A stretch of DNA of 64,000 nt from Vacuolonema iberomarrocanum LEGE 07170 (lineage in GTDB: Bacteria; Cyanobacteriota; Cyanobacteriia; Elainellales; Elainellaceae). Position numbers and translations under genes: made by a program. The first letter of the stretch is position 1. The number at the start of each line of letters is the position of its first letter. A model generated the notes under the pieces. The model did not search any database and was not told where the DNA came from. It was given only the letters and a program-made list of their open reading frames with translations. Of this stretch, positions 18,667-26,262 are shown in pieces. The stretch lies in contig JADEXA010000019.1 of NCBI GenBank assembly GCA_015207365.1, forward strand, positions 41,439 through 105,438, written 5' to 3'.

Positions 18667-20169
18667 TTAGGACTCGTCCCGGCGTCCCGCGATGAGGGCA
18701 GTGGTGATCGCATCGATCACGCGGGCAACGGGGATGATGTCGAGTTTTAGACCGGGGATTTTTTCCTGTCCGTTGGGGACGATCGCCCGCTTGAAGCCAA
18801 GTTTCATTGCTTCTTTGAGCCGTTGTTCGATTTGGGAAACGGGGCGTACCTGTCCACCTAAACCGACTTCACCGATGAGAACCATTTCGGGGTCGACGAT
18901 GCGATCGCGAAAACTGGCCGCTACAGCAATGGCTACCCCCAGATCGGCAGCGGGTTCTCCCACGTTGATGCCGCCAGAGGAGGAGACGTAGGCATCCAGC
19001 TTGGAGAGGGGGATACCAACGCGCTTTTCCAGTACAGCCAAGATTTGCAGGAAGCGGTTGTACTCGATACCCGTGGTGGAGCGGCGGGGAGAGGAGTAGC
19101 TGGTGGGGCTAACCAGAGCTTGCAGTTCCACAAGCAGCGGGCGGGTGCCCTCGCAGGCCACGATGGTGGCCGTTCCCGGTGTCTCTTCATCGCGGCTACC
19201 CAAAAACAGCTCGGAGGGGTTGAGAACCTCTTCCAGCCCACGATTCACCATTTCAAAAACGCCGAGTTCCTGGGTGGCACCAAAGCGGTTTTTCACGGAG
19301 CGCAATAGCCGATGGCTGGCAAAGCGATCGCCCTCAAAATACAACACCGTATCAACGAGATGCTCCAGTACCTTGGGACCCGCGATCGCCCCTTCTTTCG
19401 TCACATGTCCCACGATGAAGAGGGACGTGTGTTGCCGCTTGGCCACCTGCATCAAGGCTGAGGTACATTCCCGTACCTGGGACACAGAACCTGGAGCGGA
19501 GGTGAGAGAGGCAAAGAAAAGCGCCTGGATGCTGTCGATCACGGCAATGTGGGGGCGCAGGGATTCCAATTCCGCCAAAATCGTGTCCAGGTCGGTTTCA
19601 GGCAACAAATAAAGTCCACCGGCCGCTTCTGCGGTGTCGGGTGGCGCGGCGATCGCCGCTGCCGTGGAGCCATTGCCATTGGGTGCGTCTGTCTCCGTTC
19701 CCAGGGCAGCAGCACCAACCCCTAATCGCTGAGCCCGCAGTTTGACCTGCTGCCCCGATTCTTCGGCACAAACATAGAGCACGCGGCAACCTGTGCCGAG
19801 TTGGTTGGCCGCCTGCAACAACAATGTAGATTTGCCGATACCCGGATCGCCCCCAATCAGCACCAGCGAACCGGGAACAATGCCGCCCCCCAGCACCCGA
19901 TCCAGTTCGCCATAGCCGGACGGGATACGCGCTTGGGGATGGTCAGAAATTTGCTCCAGCGTAAGGGAGGCGATCGCCTGGGCCCGCAGTGGCTTCCCGG
20001 CCTTACTGCGGCTACTGCGAACCGCCTGCCGGGGATTACTACTGCTCGTGGCAGGTGCCGCTTGTTCGACTAACGTATTCCAACTGCCACAAAACGAACA
20101 GCGACCAAAATATTGCGCCGATGTAGCACCACATTCATTGCAAACATAATGCGATCGCGACTTAGACAT
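18667..20169 (-). CDS. radA: DNA repair protein RadA
   Basis: RadA (Sms) is a RecA-related helicase that promotes branch migration during recombination. The 500 residues contain an N-terminal four-Cys zinc finger (C10, C13, C24, C27), Walker A GGDPGIGKST (106-115), the RadA-specific motif KNRFGATQELGVFEM, and a C-terminal Lon-protease-like domain (SSGGINVGEPAADLGVAIA). The start MSKSRSHYVCNECG is typical. The gene is divergent from rpaB, and the 250-bp gap holds both promoters. Confidence 0.97.
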   Translation of the reverse strand: MSKSRSHYVCNECGATSAQYFGRCSFCGSWNTLVEQAAPATSSSNPRQAVRSSRSKAGKPLRAQAIASLTLEQISDHPQARIPSGYGELDRVLGGGIVPGSLVLIGGDPGIGKSTLLLQAANQLGTGCRVLYVCAEESGQQVKLRAQRLGVGAAALGTETDAPNGNGSTAAAIAAPPDTAEAAGGLYLLPETDLDTILAELESLRPHIAVIDSIQALFFASLTSAPGSVSQVRECTSALMQVAKRQHTSLFIVGHVTKEGAIAGPKVLEHLVDTVLYFEGDRFASHRLLRSVKNRFGATQELGVFEMVNRGLEEVLNPSELFLGSRDEETPGTATIVACEGTRPLLVELQALVSPTSYSSPRRSTTGIEYNRFLQILAVLEKRVGIPLSKLDAYVSSSGGINVGEPAADLGVAIAVAASFRDRIVDPEMVLIGEVGLGGQVRPVSQIEQRLKEAMKLGFKRAIVPNGQEKIPGLKLDIIPVARVIDAITTALIAGRRDES

Positions 20170-20420
20170 AAAGAAAAGTTAAACCTCGTTTTAGGGGATT
20201 TACTCAGCCCTGAAAATGTTCTTGACAATACTTAATCAATTAAAGGCATACAAAACTTATTGAGATTGGTACACTTTAAGCAAATTCTTAAAAAACTCTG
20301 AAGCGTAGTCTTGATAAAGATTCCAACAGCCTGCATCCCGACAACTAAGCTAATATTCTAGTAATCAGGATGAACAGAATTTAACATCCAAAAGATTCGT
20401 CTCAAGGAGTATTGAGGAAA

Positions 20421-21164
20421 TTGGAGAATCACAAAGAGAAAATTTTGGTTGTCGATGACGAAGCCAGCATCCGTCGGATTCTGGAAACTCGTCTCTCTAT
20501 GATTGGCTACGACGTTGTGACCGCAGCGGATGGTGAAGAAGCGCTCGAAACCTTCCACAACGCCGAACCCGATCTAGTGGTGCTAGATGTCATGATGCCC
20601 AAGCTGGATGGCTATGGTGTTTGTCAGGAACTTCGCAAAGAATCCGACGTTCCCATCATCATGCTAACGGCTCTGGGCGATGTTGCCGATCGCATCACTG
20701 GCCTGGAATTGGGTGCAGATGACTATGTTGTCAAGCCTTTTTCTCCTAAGGAATTGGAAGCCCGGATTCGATCCGTGCTGCGGCGGGTCGACAAGGTCAG
20801 TACGACTGGCATTCCTAGTTCAGGCGTCATTCAGATCAACGCTATCCGCATCGATACCAATAAGCGCCAGGTTTATAAGGGTGATGAACGGATTCGGTTG
20901 ACGGGGATGGAATTCAGCTTGCTCGAACTTTTAGTCGGGCGATCGGGCGAACCTTTCTCGCGGTCCGAAATTCTTCAGGAAGTGTGGGGTTATACCCCAG
21001 AGCGCCATGTTGATACTCGGGTCGTGGATGTTCATATTTCACGGCTGCGCGCCAAGCTGGAAGAGGATCCTAGCAATCCTGAGCTCATCCTGACGGCACG
21101 GGGAACAGGCTACCTGTTCCAACGCATCATGCCCCCCGGAGAGACAGAAAAAGCAACGGGATAA
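20421..21164 (+). CDS. rpaB: Response regulator RpaB (Ycf27)
   Basis: RpaB is an essential OmpR-type regulator of cyanobacteria and some plastids that controls photosystem and high-light genes. The sequence ENHKEKILVVDDEAS is highly characteristic. The receiver has phospho-acceptor D56 in LVVLDVMMP and the Lys of VVKPFSPKEL, followed by a winged helix ending LTARGTGYLFQR. The likely start is TTG at 20421, preceded by AAGGAG about ten bases upstream. A TTG at 20412 is the alternative. It lies 83 bp upstream of plsX in the same direction, so read-through into the lipid genes is possible. Confidence 0.92.
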   Translation: MENHKEKILVVDDEASIRRILETRLSMIGYDVVTAADGEEALETFHNAEPDLVVLDVMMPKLDGYGVCQELRKESDVPIIMLTALGDVADRITGLELGADDYVVKPFSPKELEARIRSVLRRVDKVSTTGIPSSGVIQINAIRIDTNKRQVYKGDERIRLTGMEFSLLELLVGRSGEPFSRSEILQEVWGYTPERHVDTRVVDVHISRLRAKLEEDPSNPELILTARGTGYLFQRIMPPGETEKATG

Positions 21165-21247
21165 CTAGCATTTCCTTCTGGGAGTTCCGTTAGGGCGATC
21201 GTCCATCTGATAGAATTTTTGAGGTTTCTATCACTTCGAGCAAACGG

Positions 21248-22321
21248 ATGGGTTTAACTCGAGCACGGATTGCTGTTGACGCGATGGGCGGAGATCACGC
21301 TCCGTCAGAGATTGTGGCAGGGGCGGTGAGAGCACAAGCAGAACTGGATGCCGACGTTCTGTTAGTGGGCGATCCTCAACAGATCAACGAATCTCTCAAG
21401 CGGCATAGTTCGGCAGCAAATATACAAGTCATTTCTGCTGATGGCGTTATCGAGATGCATGAGGAACCCCTCAGTGGGATCCGTCGCAAACCTCGTGCTT
21501 CGATCAACGTAGCCATGGATTTGGTCAAGCAAGGGCAGGCCGATGCAGTGGTCTCTGCAGGGCACTCTGGCGCAGCCATGGCCGCCGCGCTGTTGCGATT
21601 AGGGCGGCTTCGAGGCATCGATCGCCCCGCCATCGGAGCGGTTTTACCAACGATGATGGCCAAGCCTGTTCTGGTATTAGATGTTGGGGCAAATGTTGAT
21701 TGCCGACCCAAGTTTCTTGAACAGTTTGCCCTGATGGGGAAGGTGTATTCCGAGTATGTTTTGGGCACCCCCAATCCCAAAGTTGGGCTATTGAATATTG
21801 GTGAGGAACCAACCAAGGGCAACGATTTGGCTGTTCGTGCCCATCAAATGCTGGAAGATAATCCCCAGATTCCATTTGTTGGCAATGCAGAAGGCCGCGA
21901 TGTTTTGTCGGGTAACTTTGACGTCGTCGTTTGCGATGGCTTCGTGGGTAATGTCCTGCTCAAGTTTGCCGAGGCCATTGGTGAGGTAATGCTGCAGACG
22001 ATGCGAGAGGAGTTACCTCAGGGGTTGAACGGCAAACTCGGCGTCGCGCTACTGAAGCCCAACTTGCGCCGAATTAAACAGCGGATTGACCATGCCGAGC
22101 ATGGCGGTGGGTTACTGCTGGGTGTTGCAGGGGTATGTATCATCAGTCACGGAAGCTCTCAGGCTCCCTCCATTTTCAATGCCATCCGGATGGCCAAAGA
22201 AGCGGTTGACCATCGTGTGCTCCAGCGCATTCAATCGCAGTTTGAGCCAACCAAAGCAGTAGCCTCTGAGGGACAGGCTTCTCTGTCTCGCAGCACTGAA
22301 CAGTCAGAGGGAAATGAGTAA
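21248..22321 (+). CDS. plsX: Phosphate acyltransferase PlsX
   Basis: PlsX makes acyl-phosphate from acyl-ACP, the acyl donor for PlsY in phospholipid and glycolipid synthesis. The 357-residue protein begins MGLTRARIAVDAMGGDHAP and contains VVSAGHSGAAMAAAL, GNAEGRDVLSG and CDGFVGNVLLKFAE, all diagnostic. It heads the run plsX-fabH-fabD-plsC. Its TAA overlaps the fabH ATG (TAATG), which implies translational coupling. Confidence 0.97.
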   Translation: MGLTRARIAVDAMGGDHAPSEIVAGAVRAQAELDADVLLVGDPQQINESLKRHSSAANIQVISADGVIEMHEEPLSGIRRKPRASINVAMDLVKQGQADAVVSAGHSGAAMAAALLRLGRLRGIDRPAIGAVLPTMMAKPVLVLDVGANVDCRPKFLEQFALMGKVYSEYVLGTPNPKVGLLNIGEEPTKGNDLAVRAHQMLEDNPQIPFVGNAEGRDVLSGNFDVVVCDGFVGNVLLKFAEAIGEVMLQTMREELPQGLNGKLGVALLKPNLRRIKQRIDHAEHGGGLLLGVAGVCIISHGSSQAPSIFNAIRMAKEAVDHRVLQRIQSQFEPTKAVASEGQASLSRSTEQSEGNE

Positions 22322-23334
22322 TGTTGAAACGGTTTGGAGCCGGGGTGGTAGTCACAGGATGTGGCTCTAGCGCCCCGGTTGCGCGTTTGGATAACGAAGG
22401 ATTAAGCCAGATTGTCGAGACCTCCGACGAGTGGATTGCCTCGCGAACCGGCATTCGCAATCGGCATATTGCCATTGCCCAGGAAACGGTGCAGTCGCTC
22501 GCCACTGAAGCCAGCCAGAAAGCCTTGGAAATGGCAGGCGTCGCCCCAGAAGAGGTGGACTTGATTATTTTGGCGACCTCAACCCCAGACGATTTGTTTG
22601 GCACGGCCTGCCAAATCCAAACGGCACTGGACGCATCCAAAGCGGTTGCCTTTGATTTGACCGCTGCCTGCTCTGGCTTTGTCTTTGGCATGGTGACGGC
22701 AGCACAGTTTATTCGCACCGGCACCTATCGAACCATTCTGCTTATTGGTGCAGATGTGCTATCTCGCTGGACAGACTGGAGCGATCGCCGCACCTGCGTT
22801 CTGTTTGGGGATGGGGCTGGGGCGGTTGTCTTGCAAGCCAGCGACACCACCGACGCACTGCTGGGATTTGAGCTGCGGAGCGATGGCAGTCTCAACGGCT
22901 GTCTCAACCTGGCGTATCAAAGTGAGTCGAAATCGTTGAACGGAGAGGTGTCCGTCGAAACAGGTACGTTTCACCCCATCACGATGAATGGGCAGGAAGT
23001 GTATCGGTTTGCCGTACGGCGGGTGCCAGAGGTGATTGAAAAAGCTCTGTTTTGGGCAGATATGACCGTGGAGCAGGTGGATTGGTTACTCCTGCACCAG
23101 GCCAATCAGCGCATTCTCGATGCGGTGGGCGATCGCCTCAAAATCCCCCACCACAAAATCATCAGCAACATGGCGAAGTATGGCAACACCTCTGCCGCTT
23201 CCATTCCGTTAGCCCTGGATGAATGGGTACGTGCCGGGAAGATCCAGCCTGGGCAGGTGATTGCCAGCGCTGGCTTTGGAGCGGGCTTGACCTGGGGATC
23301 CGCTATTTTCCGCTGGGGACAGTCTGCCGAATAG
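22321..23334 (+). CDS. fabH: Beta-ketoacyl-ACP synthase III
   Basis: FabH condenses acetyl-CoA with malonyl-ACP to start fatty-acid synthesis. The catalytic triad is visible: C117 in TAACSGFVFG, His in LLLHQANQRI and Asn in KYGNTSAASIP. The 337-residue length is normal. The start codon overlaps the plsX stop, so initiation and phosphate acyl transfer are co-produced. fabD follows after 71 bp. Confidence 0.97.
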   Translation: MLKRFGAGVVVTGCGSSAPVARLDNEGLSQIVETSDEWIASRTGIRNRHIAIAQETVQSLATEASQKALEMAGVAPEEVDLIILATSTPDDLFGTACQIQTALDASKAVAFDLTAACSGFVFGMVTAAQFIRTGTYRTILLIGADVLSRWTDWSDRRTCVLFGDGAGAVVLQASDTTDALLGFELRSDGSLNGCLNLAYQSESKSLNGEVSVETGTFHPITMNGQEVYRFAVRRVPEVIEKALFWADMTVEQVDWLLLHQANQRILDAVGDRLKIPHHKIISNMAKYGNTSAASIPLALDEWVRAGKIQPGQVIASAGFGAGLTWGSAIFRWGQSAE

Positions 23335-23405
23335 CGTCGAGCTGGATTCCAAACGACAAAGCATTTCACAATTTGCGAGAGAAGCAACGAGAAGGGTAAA
23401 TAACA

Positions 23406-24302
23406 ATGAAGACAGCATGGGTGTTTCCAGGACAAGGATCGCAGGCGATCGGGATGGGGGCAGATTTGGCCGATGCTCCTGCTGCGAGTACCCGCTTTGA
23501 GCAAGCCGCATCTATCCTGGGCTGGTCAGTGCTCGATGTTTGCCAGAGTGAAGACGACAAGGTTTCCAAAACCCTCTACACCCAACCCAGCCTCTATGTG
23601 ATCGAGAGCATTCTGGTGGACTTGCTCCGGCAACGCGGTCAGGAACCCAGTTTTGTGGCGGGTCATAGTTTGGGTGAGTATGTGGCGCTTTACGCGGCCG
23701 GAGTCCTAGATTTTTCGACCGGGTTGCATTTGGTCAAGCGACGGTCAGAGCTGATGGATACGGCCTCTGGAGGCATGATGGCTGCCTTGATTGGCTTTGA
23801 TCGCGCGCAGTTGGAGCAATGCCTTGAGGCCACCGATGGCGTGGTTCTAGCGAACGACAATAACGCCTCTCAGGTCGTCATTTCGGGAACCAAGGACGGC
23901 GTTGAGGCCGTCATGGCTGCGGTAAAAACCAAGCGAGCGATACCCCTCAACGTGAGCGGAGCCTTTCACTCACCGTTAATGACGGCAGCATCGAGTGAAT
24001 TCCAGGACGTATTGGAGTCTGTATTGTTTCAACCCGCAAAGGTGCCTGTGCTGTCGAATGTCGACCCCACGCCGACAACCGATGCCGACACCCTGAAACA
24101 ACGCCTTGCCCAGCAGATGACTGGAGCCGTGCGCTGGCGAGAAATTTCTCTGCAATTGGCCACCGAAGGGGTCGAGCAGGTCATAGAAGTGGGCCCTGGG
24201 AAAGTGCTGACGGGTCTGGTGAAGCGCACCTGCAAAGACATGGCGCTCGAAAATGTAGGCGCGATCGCCGACCTCGATCGCCTCTTTCCCAACCCCGCCT
24301 AG
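23406..24302 (+). CDS. fabD: Malonyl-CoA:ACP transacylase
   Basis: FabD loads malonyl groups onto acyl carrier protein. The start MKTAWVFPGQGSQAIGMG, the nucleophile motif GHSLGEYVAL, and the His in SGAFHSPLM identify it. The 298-residue length is standard. It is the third gene of the lipid-initiation run, with plsC 24 bp downstream. GAGAAGGGT just upstream of the ATG is a plausible ribosome-binding site. Confidence 0.97.
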   Translation: MKTAWVFPGQGSQAIGMGADLADAPAASTRFEQAASILGWSVLDVCQSEDDKVSKTLYTQPSLYVIESILVDLLRQRGQEPSFVAGHSLGEYVALYAAGVLDFSTGLHLVKRRSELMDTASGGMMAALIGFDRAQLEQCLEATDGVVLANDNNASQVVISGTKDGVEAVMAAVKTKRAIPLNVSGAFHSPLMTAASSEFQDVLESVLFQPAKVPVLSNVDPTPTTDADTLKQRLAQQMTGAVRWREISLQLATEGVEQVIEVGPGKVLTGLVKRTCKDMALENVGAIADLDRLFPNPA

Positions 24303-24326
24303 TTTCTCTCACCCTCAGCTGGAGCC

Positions 24327-24965
24327 ATGAGCCGCGATCGCGAACCCTATGCCAGTCTGGCGCTTTACCACCTGTTTAAGTGGTCGGTTGTTGCACCAAT
24401 GCTGCATTTCTACTTCCGGGGGCGGGTCTACGGCGCAGAAAATGTGCCCCAAACCGGTTCGTTACTGGTGGTATCAAACCATGCTAGCGACCTCGATCCG
24501 CCGTTGCTATCCTGTAGCGTTCGGCGTCCCGTATCCTATATGGCGAAGGAAGAATTGTTTCGGGTGCCCGTCCTCAAGCAAGCCATTCAGCTCTATGGAG
24601 CTTATCCCGTCAAGCGCGGCGCTGGCGATCGCTCGGCCATTCGCACCGCGATGCAGCAGCTTCAGGAAGGGTGGGCGGTGGGGGTATTTTTATCTGGAAC
24701 CCGTACCCCCGATGGGCGCATTCCAGATGCCAAGCTGGGTGCCGCCCTCATCGCTGCGAAGACCCAAACGCCTCTGCTACCCGTCAGTCTCTGGGGCACT
24801 GAGCGCATCTTTCAAAAAGAGAAAAAGCTACCCCAGTCGGTACCGCTCACGATCCGCATTGGAGAAGCGATCGCCCCACCCACTTCGACCGATCGTGCCG
24901 ATTTGGAAAGCGTCACTCAGCACTGCGTAGATGCCATCCATACTCTTCACGATCAGCAGCGCTAA
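24327..24965 (+). CDS. plsC: PlsC-type lysophosphatidate acyltransferase
   Basis: The 212-residue protein has the HX4D catalytic motif NHASDLDPP and the substrate-binding block FLSGTRTPDGR (usually FPEGTRS). It also has the GAYPVKRGAGDRSA segment. This family acylates lysophosphatidic acid to phosphatidic acid at the membrane. The replacement of the usual Pro-Glu by Leu-Ser in the second block is a mild variant seen in cyanobacterial members. It is the last gene of the plsX-fabH-fabD-plsC run and is followed by nested palindromic elements. Confidence 0.92.
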   Translation: MSRDREPYASLALYHLFKWSVVAPMLHFYFRGRVYGAENVPQTGSLLVVSNHASDLDPPLLSCSVRRPVSYMAKEELFRVPVLKQAIQLYGAYPVKRGAGDRSAIRTAMQQLQEGWAVGVFLSGTRTPDGRIPDAKLGAALIAAKTQTPLLPVSLWGTERIFQKEKKLPQSVPLTIRIGEAIAPPTSTDRADLESVTQHCVDAIHTLHDQQR

Positions 24966-25004
24966 TTCGGATCACTTGGAGAAAATTTTAGTTCCCTAGT
25001 GCCT

Positions 25005-25201
25005 GATATCCAATCCGATTCAATAGCCATATAGCGCTATGCGCGTTAGTTAAGTACGGTTGTGTGTGGCGCGGCGCGCCCCACACAACCGTTGCTGTGC
25101 TTAATGCGGTTGCACACCGCTATAGAACCCAACTATCGGTTGAGCCCGCTGCGTTGCAGCGGGCTCAACCGATAGTTGGGTTCTTCAACCGGATTGGACA
25201 T
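25005..25201. repeat. Palindromic element F2, copy 1, split by an F1 insertion
   Basis: The outer part begins GATATCCAATCCGATT and ends AACCGGATTGGACAT. The inner arms are GAACCCAACTATCGGTTGAG and complement, around GCCCGCTGCGTTGCAGCGGGC. An intact F1 element occupies 25030-25124, between the left outer arm and the inner hairpin. Removing it leaves about 102 bp, close to the uninterrupted copies. Confidence 0.82.
25030..25124. repeat. MITE-like element F1, copy 3, nested inside F2
   Basis: It begins TATAGCGCTATGCGCG and ends TGCACACCGCTATA. TA is found at both borders within F2 sequence that elsewhere reads AGCCGTAGAACCC. This is what a TA target duplication would produce, as in IS630/Tc1-mariner-type transposition. 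Confidence 0.85.
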
Positions 25202-25274
25202 GACAGATGTTTCACGGCTGGCAACCCCGTAAAGTGAGAAAATTAGCTTGTTAGGTCAGATGGAAGTTGCGGAC

Positions 25275-25565
25275 ATGTCCGATTTACATGCAGAACTGGC
25301 GGATCGGCTGGACGAGGCAGAGTGGGACTGGCTCATGCCTCATGTCGATCGCGATGCGCTGGTAATTGTGTCGCCCGATCTGGATCTGGTTGATGTGGGA
25401 GTGGCGATCGCCAACGATGATACCGGCCCCGTTCAGGGTTGGATCGAGCAACAGCTCCTTCGTAAGCCTACCCACCAACAAATTACGATCTGGAACGACA
25501 ACCCTCAAAAGCGCTTCAAGGCACTCATTCTGCAACCCTATGTACTAATTCAGGATGTTGCCTGA
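25275..25565 (+). CDS. DUF2288-type small protein
   Basis: A 96-residue acidic soluble protein (MSDLHAELADRLDEAEWDWLMPHVDRDALVIVS... pattern) that resembles the DUF2288 family: the N-terminal LxxxLDEAEWxWLxPHxxRDAL block followed by DLDLVDVGVAIANDD. The function of this family is not known. The start at 25275 has GGAAG eight bases upstream. In-frame ATG 25260 is also possible. It stands alone after the lipid genes, separated from them by repeats. Confidence 0.75.
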   Translation: MSDLHAELADRLDEAEWDWLMPHVDRDALVIVSPDLDLVDVGVAIANDDTGPVQGWIEQQLLRKPTHQQITIWNDNPQKRFKALILQPYVLIQDVA

Positions 25566-26262
25566 CCCTAACAGCAGTCGGATACCCGCAAGTTATTCGA
25601 GGAACTGGCTGAGGTCATCAATTGCTACGCGCTCAACTATCCTGGCGATCGAGTTTGTGACGAGCTATTGACTGACTCATATCCCATAACAAAAAGCACA
25701 CGGCATTTAGTCGCGGTACCTACTGATCATTACTAGAAATAACGTTAAGTAATGGGCATTCTTCAGTGAAGCAATGTGCTTTTCCTATGGGTTTAATTTA
25801 TTCAGAATTCATCGCCAATGAATTGAGCTAAGTCAATAGCTTCATTTCGCATAAATAATGAGGAATCAATAAGCGATCGCAATCATATTGATTAAAAATT
25901 TTTCTGAATCACCCTTCAGATTCTAGATTTTACGCTAGAAAAGAAACTGAAATTACTTATCACGCACAGTTTTGGATTAAGGGAAGTTAACTTGTGTTTA
26001 AGTTTTAGATAAGCCTAGAAGCTGAACGTTTGACTTTTTTAACTAAGGCTTAATTTCTATCGTTCCGAATTTTCAATTCTTATTTCCAAAATACACTGAA
26101 ATGCCGCTTAAGAGCACCTTTATGTTATGACTTAGTGCTTTTAATAGAACCGTAGTCAGGTCATAACCAAATGATGACCTGTGCTTAATCTCAGTGTGGA
26201 AATGTGAACGAGGAAACATCAGGCACATAAAACGTTCAGTAAAACTACACGGACTTTGGCAC
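25566..26262. other. Intergenic region, AT-rich, no gene
   Basis: About 700 bp with high AT content and no supported frame. It probably contains the promoter of the RTX phosphoesterase. No repeat of the F1-F4 families is present. Confidence 0.45.

Noticed and set aside
24349..24930. 193-codon frame inside plsC
   Set aside because: Shifted frame of plsC with a meaningless translation; the plsC frame has all motifs.
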